The notes under the pieces are model-generated. The model saw nothing but the letters and a program-made list of their open reading frames with translations, did not search any database and was not told the origin of the DNA. The translations under genes and the position numbers were made by a program. Source: Kutzneria chonburiensis (lineage in GTDB: Bacteria > Actinomycetota > Actinomycetes > Mycobacteriales > Pseudonocardiaceae). Taken from it: a stretch of DNA of 64,000 nucleotides. Location of the stretch: positions 1,922,001 through 1,986,000 of the forward strand of contig NZ_CP097263.1 of NCBI RefSeq assembly GCF_028622115.1, read 5' to 3'. Of this stretch, positions 9,427 to 18,190 are shown piece after piece. How positions within the stretch are numbered: position 1 is the first letter of the stretch; each line of letters opens with the position of its first letter.

Positions 9427-9456
9427 GTCGGCGGGGCGCGCGTGCGCCCCGCCGAC
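9427..9456 (+). terminator. Strong GC hairpin after GH12
   Basis: GTCGGCGGGGCGC at 9427-9439 pairs perfectly with GCGCCCCGCCGAC at 9444-9456 across a four-base loop, starting six bases past the GH12 stop. No T-tract follows, which is common for actinobacterial terminators. Confidence 0.75.
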
Positions 9457-9492
9457 ATTGCGAACGGGTTTCTGGCTCTTGACGTCCGGAGT

Positions 9493-9522
9493 CTGACTGC
9501 GTAGACATGACTACGCAGTCAG
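9493..9522. promoter_or_regulatory. Perfect 12-bp inverted repeat upstream of lacI-type gene
   Basis: CTGACTGCGTAG at 9493-9504 is mirrored exactly by CTACGCAGTCAG at 9511-9522, with spacer ACATGA. It lies 44-73 bases before the regulator start at 9566, where an autoregulatory operator is expected. A GTCGAA hexamer follows at 9545. It could instead be part of a terminator structure for the GH12 gene, but that gene already has its own hairpin. Confidence 0.6.
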
Positions 9523-9565
9523 GCTCCTGACCTGCATCGATACTGTCGAACGTGCGGGAGACGTC

Positions 9566-10615
9566 ATGGTGCGAGTGACCCGGGACGGCGACGGCCACGC
9601 GCCGGTGCGCAGCGTGGACGTGGCGCGGCTGGCCCAGGTCTCGCAGAAGACGGTGTCGCGGGTCTTCAACGACGAGCAGTACGTGTCCGACGAGGTGCGC
9701 AGCCGCGTGCTGGCGGCCGCCGACCGGCTCGGGTACCGGCTCAACAACGCGGCGCGGGTGCTGGCCTCCGGCCGTACTCGCTCCATCGGCGTCGTCACCC
9801 TGGGCACCGCGATGTACGGTCCCGCCTCGCTGCTGATGGGCATCGAGCGCGCGGTTCGGGACGCGGGGTACACCCTCCGGGTGGCCACCACGGCGGAAGG
9901 CGACCCCGGGGGTGTCGCCGGTGCCGTGGAGTCCCTGCTGGACCAGGGCGTGGACGGCATCGTCGCGTCGGAGCCGATCGACGAGGGCACCGGCTCCGTC
10001 CGGGTCGACGTGCCGGTGCTGGTGCTCGGCGCGCCGCCCGTGTTCAGCGCCCCGCGCGTGGTGACGGCCGGTGTCGACGCCGCCCTGCTGGCCCAGGTGG
10101 CCACCAAGCACCTGCTCGATCTGGGGCACCAGACGGTGCACCACGTTGCCGGGCCGCAACAGTGGTTCTCCGCCCGTGATCGGCTCGACGGCTGGCGTAC
10201 CGCGTTGCGGGCACACGGCTGCCGCGAGCCCACGGTCGTCGAAGGCGACTGGACGGCCGAGTCCGGTTACGCCGCCGGACGCGAACTGGCCGGGATCGGC
10301 GACGTCAGCGCGGTGTTCGCGGCCAACGACGACATGGCCATCGGTCTGATCCGGGCGCTGCTCGAAGCCGGCCTGCGGGTGCCGGAGGACGTCAGCGTGG
10401 TCGGGTTCGACGACATCCCGCTGGCCGCCTACGTGACGCCGCCGCTGACCACCGTGCGGCAGCCGTTCGACGCCGTCGCCCGTGAAGGCCTGAAGTTGTT
10501 GGTGCACGCGATAGAACAGCCGGACGCCCCGGCCGGGAGCGCGACCGAACCGCCGGTCGAGCTCCTCGTCCGCCGCTCGACCGCGCCGCCGCGCGGAGCA
10601 GCTCGAACCGAATAA
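9566..10615 (+). CDS. LacI-family transcriptional regulator of the arabino-oligosaccharide locus
   Basis: About 349 residues. The N-terminal helix-turn-helix is SVDVARLAQVSQKTVSRVFN followed by the hinge region (LGYRLNNAARVLASG), and the rest is a periplasmic-binding-protein-like effector domain ending in the usual GFDDIPLAAYVTPPLTTVRQP segment. The ATG at 9566 has a GGGAGA ribosome site. It heads a same-strand group of ABC importer, GH42 and GH93, so it most likely senses an imported arabinan- or galactan-derived sugar. Candidate operators are the inverted repeat at 9493-9522 and possibly the TGTTAGCGCTAACA-type sites; which of these it binds cannot be settled from sequence. Confidence 0.9.
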   Translation: MVRVTRDGDGHAPVRSVDVARLAQVSQKTVSRVFNDEQYVSDEVRSRVLAAADRLGYRLNNAARVLASGRTRSIGVVTLGTAMYGPASLLMGIERAVRDAGYTLRVATTAEGDPGGVAGAVESLLDQGVDGIVASEPIDEGTGSVRVDVPVLVLGAPPVFSAPRVVTAGVDAALLAQVATKHLLDLGHQTVHHVAGPQQWFSARDRLDGWRTALRAHGCREPTVVEGDWTAESGYAAGRELAGIGDVSAVFAANDDMAIGLIRALLEAGLRVPEDVSVVGFDDIPLAAYVTPPLTTVRQPFDAVAREGLKLLVHAIEQPDAPAGSATEPPVELLVRRSTAPPRGAARTE

Positions 10616-10722
10616 CCCGACGAGCCGGCCGAAAACCCTCGGGGCGCACCGGCTCGGCCACACCCCCGCACACGCCGCCGCCAGGTGTGTCGAACGCGCC
10701 TGCCCATGACGGGAGTCCCACC

Positions 10723-12078
10723 ATGTCCCCACAACCCTTGAACCGCAGATCCTTCTTCGCCGCGGCGGGCGCCGTGTCGCTGGGCGCGGCGCTGGCCGCC
10801 TGTGGCGGCGACACCGGCAGCGCGCAGTCGGTCAGTCAGTCCGATGTGGACAAGGCGCTGTCCACGCCGACCGAGCTGACCTTCTGGACCTGGCTGCCCA
10901 ACGTCGACCGGGAAGTCGCGCTGTTCCAGAAGAAGTACCCGGCGATCAAGGTGAACGTGGTCAACGCCGGGCAGGGCACGCCGCAGTACACCAAGCTGCG
11001 GACCGCGCTTCAGGCCGGCGCGGGCGCGCCGGACATGGTGCAGATCGAGTACCAGTACATCCCGACCTTCACCATCACCGACAGCCTGCTCGATCTGCGG
11101 CCCTACGGCGCCGCCGCGCTCAAGAGCCAGTTCGTGGACTGGACGTGGGGCCAGGTGACCGGGGCCGGCGGCGAGATCTGGGCCATGCCGCAGGACACCG
11201 GCCCGATGGGACTGCTGTACCGGCAGGACATCTTCGACCAGCACGGCATCACGGTGCCCAAGACCTGGGACGAGTTCGCCGACGCCGCGCACAAGCTGCA
11301 CGCCGCCGACCCGAACGTCTATCTGACCAACCTGGCGGCCAATCAGGCCGCGGCCTGGCACGGGCTGCTCTGGCAGGCCGGCGCCAAGCCGTACGTCAGC
11401 ACCGGCAAGAGCGACATCGCCATCAGTGTTAGCGATAACATCAGTAAGCGGCTCGGGAGTTACTGGGGTGGACTGGCCCGCGACGGTGTCATCGGCACCG
11501 AGCCGGACTTCACCGACGCCTGGTATTCGGCGCTGAACAACGGCAAGTACGCCACCTGGATCACCGCCGCCTGGGGGCCGGTCTTCCTGTCCGGCTCGGC
11601 CAAGGCCACGGCCGGCAAGTGGCGGGCGGCCCCGCTGCCGCAGTGGGACGCCGGCTCGCCGCACTCGGGCAACTGGGGCGGCTCCACCACAGCGGTGATC
11701 AAGACGACCAAGAACCCCATCGTCGCCGCCATGTTCGCCAAGTTCCTCAACACCGATCCGGCATCGACCAAGATGTTCGCCACCGAGCAGTTCCTGTTCC
11801 CGGCGACCAAGGCGGTGCTGGCCGACCCGGCCTTCGCCGGCGACAAGCCCGCGTTCTACGGCGGCCAGGCCGTCAACCAGGTGTTCGCCGACATCGGCAA
11901 CACCGTCAGCTCCTCGTTCCAGTGGCCGCCGTTCCTGGACCAGGTGGTCACCGACTGGACGGAGACGGTCGGCAAGTCGTTGGCCGACAAGACCGACACC
12001 GTCGCCGCGCTCGACCAGTGGCAGTCGCGGATCACCGCGTTCGCCAAGAACCAGGGATTCACGGTCGGTGGGAAATGA
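10723..12078 (+). CDS. ABC sugar importer, solute-binding lipoprotein
   Basis: About 451 residues. The N-terminus has a twin-arginine-type motif (NRRSFF) and a lipobox LAAC with the lipidated cysteine at residue 27. The rest is an extracellular solute-binding protein of family 1 (TFWTWLPNVDREVALFQKKYP at the start of the mature domain). It delivers oligosaccharides to the two permeases that follow. The ATG at 10723 was chosen because the lipoprotein signal starts there. No ATPase gene is in the locus; actinobacterial sugar importers commonly share MsiK encoded elsewhere. A LacI-type palindrome at 11427-11440 lies inside the gene and is built from codons unusual for its surroundings (AGT GTT AGC GAT AAC ATC AGT). 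Confidence 0.92.
   Translation: MSPQPLNRRSFFAAAGAVSLGAALAACGGDTGSAQSVSQSDVDKALSTPTELTFWTWLPNVDREVALFQKKYPAIKVNVVNAGQGTPQYTKLRTALQAGAGAPDMVQIEYQYIPTFTITDSLLDLRPYGAAALKSQFVDWTWGQVTGAGGEIWAMPQDTGPMGLLYRQDIFDQHGITVPKTWDEFADAAHKLHAADPNVYLTNLAANQAAAWHGLLWQAGAKPYVSTGKSDIAISVSDNISKRLGSYWGGLARDGVIGTEPDFTDAWYSALNNGKYATWITAAWGPVFLSGSAKATAGKWRAAPLPQWDAGSPHSGNWGGSTTAVIKTTKNPIVAAMFAKFLNTDPASTKMFATEQFLFPATKAVLADPAFAGDKPAFYGGQAVNQVFADIGNTVSSSFQWPPFLDQVVTDWTETVGKSLADKTDTVAALDQWQSRITAFAKNQGFTVGGK
11427..11440. promoter_or_regulatory. Intragenic LacI-type palindrome TGTTAGCGATAACA
   Basis: A 14-base near-perfect palindrome with a central CG, 704 bases into the solute-binding-protein gene. It is the same sequence as the site at 54298 and one base from the perfect intergenic copy at 28725. 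Confidence 0.6.
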
Positions 12079-12956
12079 GGGCGGTGACCATGGGACCGCG
12101 TCGGGCCGGGGCGCTGTTCGTCGCCCCGTTCCTCGCGCTGTTCCTGCTGCTCTTCCTGGCCCCGCTCGGCTACGCCGCCTATCTCAGCCTGTTCCAGCAC
12201 CGGCTGATCGGCGGCACGGTGTTCGTCGGGCTGGACAACTACCTCAAGGCCGTCACCGATCCGGTGTTCCTACGCGGAGTCGCCCGCGTTGCCACGTTCT
12301 TCGTGATCCAGGTGCCGGTAATGCTGGTGCTGGCCCTGGTGTTCGCGCTAACACTGGACAGCGGCCTGCTGCGGCTGGCGCGGGTGGTGCGGCTGGGCAT
12401 CTTCGTGCCGTACGCGGTGCCGAGCGTGGTCGCCGCGCTGATGTGGGGCTACCTCTACGGCCGGGACTACGGGCCGTTCGCCCAACTCGGGCGGCTGCTG
12501 CACGTGCCGGTGCCGGACTTCCTCGGCGGCAGCTGGCTGTTGGGCAGCCTGGCCAACGTCGTGACGTGGGAGTTCGTCGGCTACAACATGATCATCCTGT
12601 ACGCGGCGCTGCGCACCATCTCGCCCGACCTGTACGAGGCGGCCGCGGTGGACGGCGCCGGGGCGTGGCGGATCGCCTGGTCGGTCAAGCTGCCGGCGCT
12701 GCGGCCGGCGCTGGTGCTGACCCTGCTGTTCTCGGTGATCGGCAGCTTCCAGCTGTTCAACGAGCCGAAACTGCTCCAGCCACTGGCTCCCGCCGTGATC
12801 GACAGCGGCTACACGGCCAACCTCTACGCCTACTCGCTCGCGTTCACCGGCCAGCAGGTCAACTACGCGGCCACCGTGTCCTTCCTGCTGGGCCTGGTCA
12901 TCGTGGCGGTGTCGTACGGCTTCCTGTTCGCCTCGAACCGGAGGAGGGAAGTGTGA
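12075..12956 (+). CDS. ABC sugar importer permease (MalF-type)
   Basis: About 293 residues with six predicted membrane helices. The MalF-type coupling motif is EAAAVDGAGAWRIAWSVKLPALRP. The ATG at 12075 overlaps the stop of the binding-protein gene (ATGA); an internal ATG at 12090 behind GAGGGCGG is an equally good start. It pairs with the next gene to form the transmembrane channel. A TGTTCGCGCTAACA palindrome lies inside the gene at 12340-12353 and brings the rare codons CTA and ACA. Confidence 0.93.
   Translation: MRAVTMGPRRAGALFVAPFLALFLLLFLAPLGYAAYLSLFQHRLIGGTVFVGLDNYLKAVTDPVFLRGVARVATFFVIQVPVMLVLALVFALTLDSGLLRLARVVRLGIFVPYAVPSVVAALMWGYLYGRDYGPFAQLGRLLHVPVPDFLGGSWLLGSLANVVTWEFVGYNMIILYAALRTISPDLYEAAAVDGAGAWRIAWSVKLPALRPALVLTLLFSVIGSFQLFNEPKLLQPLAPAVIDSGYTANLYAYSLAFTGQQVNYAATVSFLLGLVIVAVSYGFLFASNRRREV
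12340..12353. promoter_or_regulatory. Intragenic LacI-type palindrome TGTTCGCGCTAACA
   Basis: A 14-base site 265 bases into the permease gene, with one deviation from the perfect palindrome. The identical 14-mer occurs inside the GH115 gene at 53089-53102. Confidence 0.55.
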
Positions 12957-13870
12957 CCGCTACCATTTCCGCCCCACCAAGCACTTCGGTCGCCGGCCGG
13001 GTGTCGACGCCCCGCCGCCGGAGCCGCCGCAGCACACCGCTGACCATCGCCATGGTCGCGGCGCTGGCGTACTTCCTGTTGCCGCTGGTGTGGCTGCTGA
13101 TCTCGGCGACGAAGAACACCCAGGACCTGTTCACCACGTTCGGGCTCTGGTTCTCCCGGTCCCCGCAACTGCTGGCCAACGTCGGCGCGACGGTGACCCA
13201 CGACGGCGGCGTGTTCCTGCGCTGGCTGCTCAACACCGTGCTGTACGCGGGCGTGAGCGCCGTCGGCGCCGCGCTGCTGGCCGCGGCGGCGGGCTACGGC
13301 TTCGCCAAGTTCCGGTTCCGTGGCCACGGCGCGTGGTTCAACCTGGTCGTCGGCGCGGTCATGGTGCCGACCACCGCGCTGGCCATCCCGACGTACCTGC
13401 TGTTCGCGCAGGTCGGCCTGGTCGACACACCGATGGCGGTGATCCTGCCGTCGCTGGTCAACCCGTTCGGCCTGTTCCTGATGCGGGTCTACGCGCAGGA
13501 CGCGGTGCCCGACCACGTGATCGAGGCGGCCCGCATCGACGGCGCGGGGGAGTGGCGGATCTTCGCGCAGATCGCGTTGCGGCTGCTGGCCCCGGGACTC
13601 GTCACGGTCGTGCTGTTCACGCTCGTCGCGACGTGGAACAACTACTTCCTGCCGCTGATCATGCTCAATGACCCGAAGCTGTATCCGGTGACGGTGGGGC
13701 TGGCCTCCTGGGCGGCCCAGGCGCAGAACGGCGGCGCCGGCGCCAGCGGCGAGATGCTGCCGCTGGTGGTCACCGGATCCCTGCTGTCGATCGTGCCCCT
13801 CGTCGTCGCTTTCCTGCTGCTGCAACGGTACTGGCAGAGCGGCCTGGCCGCCGGCAGCGTCAAGCAGTGA
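12953..13870 (+). CDS. ABC sugar importer permease (MalG-type)
   Basis: About 305 residues with a basic, proline-rich cytoplasmic N-terminus and six membrane helices. The coupling motif is EAARIDGAGEWRIFAQIALRLLAPG. The GTG at 12953 overlaps the previous stop (GTGA) and has a GAGGAGGG ribosome site, so translation is coupled. It completes the importer with the upstream permease and lipoprotein. The family (carbohydrate uptake transporter 1) usually takes di- to oligosaccharides, here probably those released by the adjacent GH93 enzyme. Confidence 0.93.
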   Translation: MTATISAPPSTSVAGRVSTPRRRSRRSTPLTIAMVAALAYFLLPLVWLLISATKNTQDLFTTFGLWFSRSPQLLANVGATVTHDGGVFLRWLLNTVLYAGVSAVGAALLAAAAGYGFAKFRFRGHGAWFNLVVGAVMVPTTALAIPTYLLFAQVGLVDTPMAVILPSLVNPFGLFLMRVYAQDAVPDHVIEAARIDGAGEWRIFAQIALRLLAPGLVTVVLFTLVATWNNYFLPLIMLNDPKLYPVTVGLASWAAQAQNGGAGASGEMLPLVVTGSLLSIVPLVVAFLLLQRYWQSGLAAGSVKQ

Positions 13871-13893
13871 CCACCCCGCTGGGAGGTTCGTCC

Positions 13894-15984
13894 ATGGCGG
13901 TGTTGCCCGCCCGCGTCCTGTTCGGTGCCGCGTACTACCACGAGTACCAGCCGACCGACCGGCTCAAGACCGATCTCGCCCTGATGGTCGAGGCCCGGTT
14001 CAGCGTGATCCGGGTCGGCGAGTCGGTGTGGTCGACCTGGGAGCCGGAGAACGGCCGGTTCGACCTCGAGTGGTTGCAGCCGGTGCTCGACGGCGCCCAC
14101 GAGCGTGGGATCTCCGTCATCCTGGGCACGCCGACCTACGCCGTGCCGCCGTGGCTGGCCCGTCAGTACCCGGAGATCGCGGGGGAGCGGGCCACCGGGC
14201 ACCGCATCGGCTGGGGCGCTCGGCAGGAGGTCGACTTCACCCACGCCGCGTTCCGGTTTCACGCCGAGCGGGTGATCCGCCAGATCCTCGGCCGGTACGC
14301 CGCGCACCCGGCCGTGATCGGGTTCCAGGTGGACAACGAGCCGGGCTTGGAGTTGCTGCACAACCACGGTGTGTTCCAACGGTTCGTCGACCACCTGCGG
14401 GACACCTACGGCGACGTCGAGACGCTGAACCGCGAGTGGGGCCTGGTCTACTGGTCGCACCGACTGTCCACCTGGGCCGATCTGTGGACGCCGGACGGCA
14501 ACGCCCAGCCGCAGTACGATGTGGCCTGGCGGGCCTTCCAGGCCGCTCAGGTCAACGAGTTCATCGGCTGGCAGGCGGACATCGTCCGCGAGTTCGCCCG
14601 TCCTGAGCAGTTCGTGACCACCTGCATCTCCTACACGCGGCGGGCCGTCGAGGACGACCAGCTGACCGACCGGCTGGACGTCACGGCCGGCAACCCGTAC
14701 TACGACATGCAGGACGGGCTCGAGCTGCCCGATCCCACTCCGGACGGCCACCAGCAGAAGTGGAAGAACACCGGGGTGTGGTCGTTGTACGAGACCGCCG
14801 ACCAGATGTTCTCCTCGCGCCAGGAACCGTTCCTGGTCACCGAGACCAACGCCGGCAGCATCGGCTTCCCGTGGGACAACCGCCCGGGCTACGACGGCCA
14901 GTGGCGGCAGGCCGCCTGGGCGTTGGTGTCCCGGGGTGCGCGGATGATCGAGTACTGGCACTGGCACACGCTCCACTTCGGCGCCGAAACCTATTGGGGC
15001 GGCGTCCTTCCGCACAGCGGCGTGCCCGGCCGCACCTACGCCGAGCTGGCCCGGCTGGGCGCGGAGTTCGAGACCGCCGGCCCGCTGGTCGCCGGCCTCG
15101 AGCCCGATGCCGACATCACGATGGTCTACTCCACGGCCAGCAAGTGGCTCATGGAGAAGTATCCGCCACTGTCCACTGCGGACGGAGGCCCGGATTCTGC
15201 TGCGTACCACCGGTTCTTCGACCCGTTCTACCGGGGAGCGTTCGACGCCGGCCGGCAGGTGCGGATCGTGCATGCCCGTCAACTGCACGACCTCGACCCG
15301 GCACGGCATCCCGTGCTGATCGTCCCCGCGCTGTACGTCGTCGACGACGCCACTCTCGACTGGCTGGAATCCTATGCGCGGGCCGGCGGACACCTCGTCA
15401 TCGGCGCGCGCACGGCTTACGCGGACCAGGAAGCGCGTGCCCGCAACGAAGTTGCGCCCGCCCGACTGGTCGAGGCAGCGGGCGTTCACTACGACGAGTT
15501 CAGCAACCTGACACGCGACATTCCCTTACGCGGCAAGGGAATGGACCTGCCCGAGGGGGCGGCCGCCACCCGATGGGTCGACGGTCTCAAGGCCACTGAC
15601 GCCCAGGTCCTGGTCGAGTACGATCACCCGCACTTCGGCCGGTGGCCGGCGGTCACGACCCGTCGGCACGGCGAAGGCCGGGTCACGTACGTCGGCACCG
15701 TGCCCGATCGCAAGCTGGCCCGGGCATTGGCGTCCTGGCTGGCCCCGGTGGCGTGCAGCGGCTGGCCCATCCTTCCCGAATCCGTGACGGTGTCGACCGG
15801 GACCTCCCCGGACGGCCGGCGCGTCCACGTGGTGCACAACTGGGGCTGGTCGCCGAACGGCGTCCCGGTGCCGGTGGACCTGTCGGATGCGTTGGACGGC
15901 ACCATTTTCCGCACCGGCCAGGCATTGCGCCTCGGCGCGTGGGACGTTCGTGTTCTCGTCGGCGCGGCCCCTACGACGAAGTAG
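13894..15984 (+). CDS. GH42 family glycosidase (beta-galactosidase or arabinopyranosidase)
   Basis: About 696 residues with no signal peptide, so it acts on imported sugars. It opens with the GH42 pattern (LFGAAYYHEYQP, then RVGESVWSTWEP). The acid/base glutamate is E149 in VDNEPG and the nucleophile E317 in LVTETNAGS. A trimerisation-like domain and a beta domain follow. The ATG at 13894 has a GGGAGG ribosome site; a GTG at 13867 overlapping the permease stop is possible but less convincing. Some GH42 enzymes act on arabinopyranosides, which would suit this locus. The gene contains a TTA leucine codon at 15526-15528, rare in high-GC actinomycetes and a possible bldA-type control point. Confidence 0.88.
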   Translation: MAVLPARVLFGAAYYHEYQPTDRLKTDLALMVEARFSVIRVGESVWSTWEPENGRFDLEWLQPVLDGAHERGISVILGTPTYAVPPWLARQYPEIAGERATGHRIGWGARQEVDFTHAAFRFHAERVIRQILGRYAAHPAVIGFQVDNEPGLELLHNHGVFQRFVDHLRDTYGDVETLNREWGLVYWSHRLSTWADLWTPDGNAQPQYDVAWRAFQAAQVNEFIGWQADIVREFARPEQFVTTCISYTRRAVEDDQLTDRLDVTAGNPYYDMQDGLELPDPTPDGHQQKWKNTGVWSLYETADQMFSSRQEPFLVTETNAGSIGFPWDNRPGYDGQWRQAAWALVSRGARMIEYWHWHTLHFGAETYWGGVLPHSGVPGRTYAELARLGAEFETAGPLVAGLEPDADITMVYSTASKWLMEKYPPLSTADGGPDSAAYHRFFDPFYRGAFDAGRQVRIVHARQLHDLDPARHPVLIVPALYVVDDATLDWLESYARAGGHLVIGARTAYADQEARARNEVAPARLVEAAGVHYDEFSNLTRDIPLRGKGMDLPEGAAATRWVDGLKATDAQVLVEYDHPHFGRWPAVTTRRHGEGRVTYVGTVPDRKLARALASWLAPVACSGWPILPESVTVSTGTSPDGRRVHVVHNWGWSPNGVPVPVDLSDALDGTIFRTGQALRLGAWDVRVLVGAAPTTK

Positions 15985-15994
15985 AGAGGCATCG

Positions 15995-17746
15995 ATGTTC
16001 CCTGCCAACAGATTCCTCCGGGTGGCGCTGCTGATCGCCGTCGCCCTGGTGCTGTCGGTCTGCGCGCCCGCGCAGGCCCAGACCAGCTCCGTGCAGACCG
16101 TGTTCACACCGACCGCGGCCGCCGGCTACGTCAACCCGGGCGTCATGTACGCGCGGGCGCTCACCTTGCAGCACAACGGCTCCGCCAACGGCACCATGCT
16201 GAGCACGTTCGAGGTGTACACGAACTCGACGCCGTACTTCCCGGTGTACCAGAGCACCGATGGCGGGCACAGCTGGTCGTACCTGTCCAGGGTCACCGAC
16301 ACCGTGAACGGCTTCGGGATGCGTTGGAATCCGCAGATCTACGAACTCCCGGCCCCGCTGGGCACACTGCCGGCCGGCACACTGCTGGAGGCTGGGCTGT
16401 CGGTGCCGGCCGACCGAACGTCGACCGAGATCCTGTTGTACGCCAGCACTGATCGCGGCAGGTCGTGGAAGTTGCTGAGCTCGGTGGCCAAGGGCGGCCC
16501 GGCGTGGGTGAACGACCCCAACACGCCGATCTGGGAGCCATTCCTGCTGATGAGCAACGGAAAGCTCATCGTCTACTACTCCGACCAGCGGCAGAATCCC
16601 GTGCACTCGCAGAAGCTGGTGCACCAGACCAGCACCGACGGCGTGCACTGGCGGCCGGTCGTCGACGACGTCGCCTACCCGGCCCAGTCCGCCCGGCCCG
16701 GCATGGCCACCGTCGCGGCCATCGGCGGCGGCCGGTGGATCATGACCTACGAGTACTGCGGCGCCCCGGCCGGCAGCTGCCCGGCGTACTACCGGATCGC
16801 CACCGACCCGGAGAAGTTCGCCGCCGCCGACGATCACCAGATCGTGCTCAACGACGGCACCAAGCCGTGCTGCCAGCCGTATGTCGTCTGGACGCCCAGT
16901 GGCGGCCCGAACGGCACCATCGTCGTCACCACCGGCGGCCAGACCGCACTGTCGATCAACACCGCCGGCGGCGATCCGACCGCCTGGCGTTCGCAGGCCT
17001 CCAACGCCCCCGGCGGCTACAGCCGCTCGCTGATGCTCATGCCCGACGGCAACACTGTCATGACGCTCACCGGCGGCTACCACGACAGCAACTACCTCAA
17101 CCAGGTGCAGTACGCGTTCGACCACATCGCACCGGGCATCTCCTCCGGCGCGACCTACACCCTGACCAATGGCCGCACCACCCTGACCTCGCCCATCACC
17201 CGCCAGCCCGACGGCTACTTCCGCTTGAAGGACGAGCAGGAGTGGTCCATCGTCCAGCAGACCGACGGCAGCTACACGCTGACCAGCCGCCGCAACGGGG
17301 ACAGCTCTCCACAGTGGACGCTCACGCAGACCGCGCTGCCCGACCTCACCGCCGGTGATTTCACCCTGCAGAACGACTTCGGCAAATACCTGGAGATCCC
17401 GGCCGGCTCCACCGCTGCCGGCACGCAGGCGGACCAGTGGTGGTATGCCGACCAACCCTGGCATCTGTGGCACTTCACCGCCGCGACCGGCGGCTACCGG
17501 ATCGTCAACGTCCAATCCGGACTCGCGCTCACCGACACCGGCTCGATCACGCAGACCGCGGTCGGCGGCGACAACCAGGTCTGGACGCTCGTGCCGAAGG
17601 GCAGCCGGTTCCTGGTCAGGAATGTCGGCACCGGGCGGTTCCTGACCATCGCCCAGGGCGTGCCGACCGATCTGGCCAAGGCGTTGTCCTGGACCGAGAT
17701 CGACACGCCGGACCAGTACTGGACGGTCCGCCGGATCAACAACTGA
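15995..17746 (+). CDS. Secreted GH93 exo-alpha-1,5-L-arabinanase with ricin-like domain
   Basis: About 583 residues. A Sec signal peptide (FLRVALLIAVALVLSVCAPAQA) is followed by a six-bladed sialidase-type propeller with typical blade repeats (YQSTDGGHSWSYLSR, YASTDRGRSWKLLSS), the GH93 fold, to about residue 390. The C-terminal 170 residues form a ricin-type beta-trefoil (DFTLQNDFGKYLEIPAGS and a related later repeat) for carbohydrate binding. GH93 enzymes release arabinobiose from the non-reducing ends of arabinan. The ATG at 15995 follows an AGAGAGG site 10 bases after the GH42 stop, so it ends the LacI-ABC-GH42-GH93 group and points to arabino-oligosaccharide import. Confidence 0.85.
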   Translation: MFPANRFLRVALLIAVALVLSVCAPAQAQTSSVQTVFTPTAAAGYVNPGVMYARALTLQHNGSANGTMLSTFEVYTNSTPYFPVYQSTDGGHSWSYLSRVTDTVNGFGMRWNPQIYELPAPLGTLPAGTLLEAGLSVPADRTSTEILLYASTDRGRSWKLLSSVAKGGPAWVNDPNTPIWEPFLLMSNGKLIVYYSDQRQNPVHSQKLVHQTSTDGVHWRPVVDDVAYPAQSARPGMATVAAIGGGRWIMTYEYCGAPAGSCPAYYRIATDPEKFAAADDHQIVLNDGTKPCCQPYVVWTPSGGPNGTIVVTTGGQTALSINTAGGDPTAWRSQASNAPGGYSRSLMLMPDGNTVMTLTGGYHDSNYLNQVQYAFDHIAPGISSGATYTLTNGRTTLTSPITRQPDGYFRLKDEQEWSIVQQTDGSYTLTSRRNGDSSPQWTLTQTALPDLTAGDFTLQNDFGKYLEIPAGSTAAGTQADQWWYADQPWHLWHFTAATGGYRIVNVQSGLALTDTGSITQTAVGGDNQVWTLVPKGSRFLVRNVGTGRFLTIAQGVPTDLAKALSWTEIDTPDQYWTVRRINN

Positions 17747-17806
17747 GCAGTGATCGGGCACCCGATGTTCATGTGCCGGCAAGGGAGAACGGCGTACCGT
17801 GGGCCG

Positions 17807-18190
17807 ATGAACACAGGAGACCTGACGCGGACGGCGCTGGCGGCGATCCGCATCTTCAACGGCGCGGTGGGACTGTTCGCGGCCCGGCGCATGGCCGCGC
17901 AACTCGGCGGCGAACTGGGCGAGGACAAGAGATTTGTCTATCCGGCCCGAATGTTCGGGATCCGGACGATCGTGCTCGGCGTCGATCTCCTGACCCTGCG
18001 GGCGAACGACCCGGGGGCGCGCCGGGTGCTGCAACAGGCTGTCCTGATCCACGCGTCCGACACGGCGTCGGCGGCCTATGCCGGCTGGCGGGGCGAGCTG
18101 CCGGCGAAGGCCGCCAAGTTCACCACGGCGGTGTCCGCGGTCAACACCGCCTTGGCGGTCGTCTCGTTGGCTACCTGTCGCCGGCAGTGA
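17807..18190 (+). CDS. Small protein of unknown function (DUF4267-like)
   Basis: About 127 residues. It is mildly hydrophobic and has repeated features such as RIFNGAVGLFAARRMAAQLG and ARMFGIRTIVLGVDLL, reminiscent of small actinobacterial membrane-associated proteins often filed as DUF4267. The ATG at 17807 follows a purine-rich stretch. It is the first gene after the arabinan locus, and its last 20 bases overlap the AraC regulator on the other strand. I cannot assign a function. Confidence 0.6.
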   Translation: MNTGDLTRTALAAIRIFNGAVGLFAARRMAAQLGGELGEDKRFVYPARMFGIRTIVLGVDLLTLRANDPGARRVLQQAVLIHASDTASAAYAGWRGELPAKAAKFTTAVSAVNTALAVVSLATCRRQ

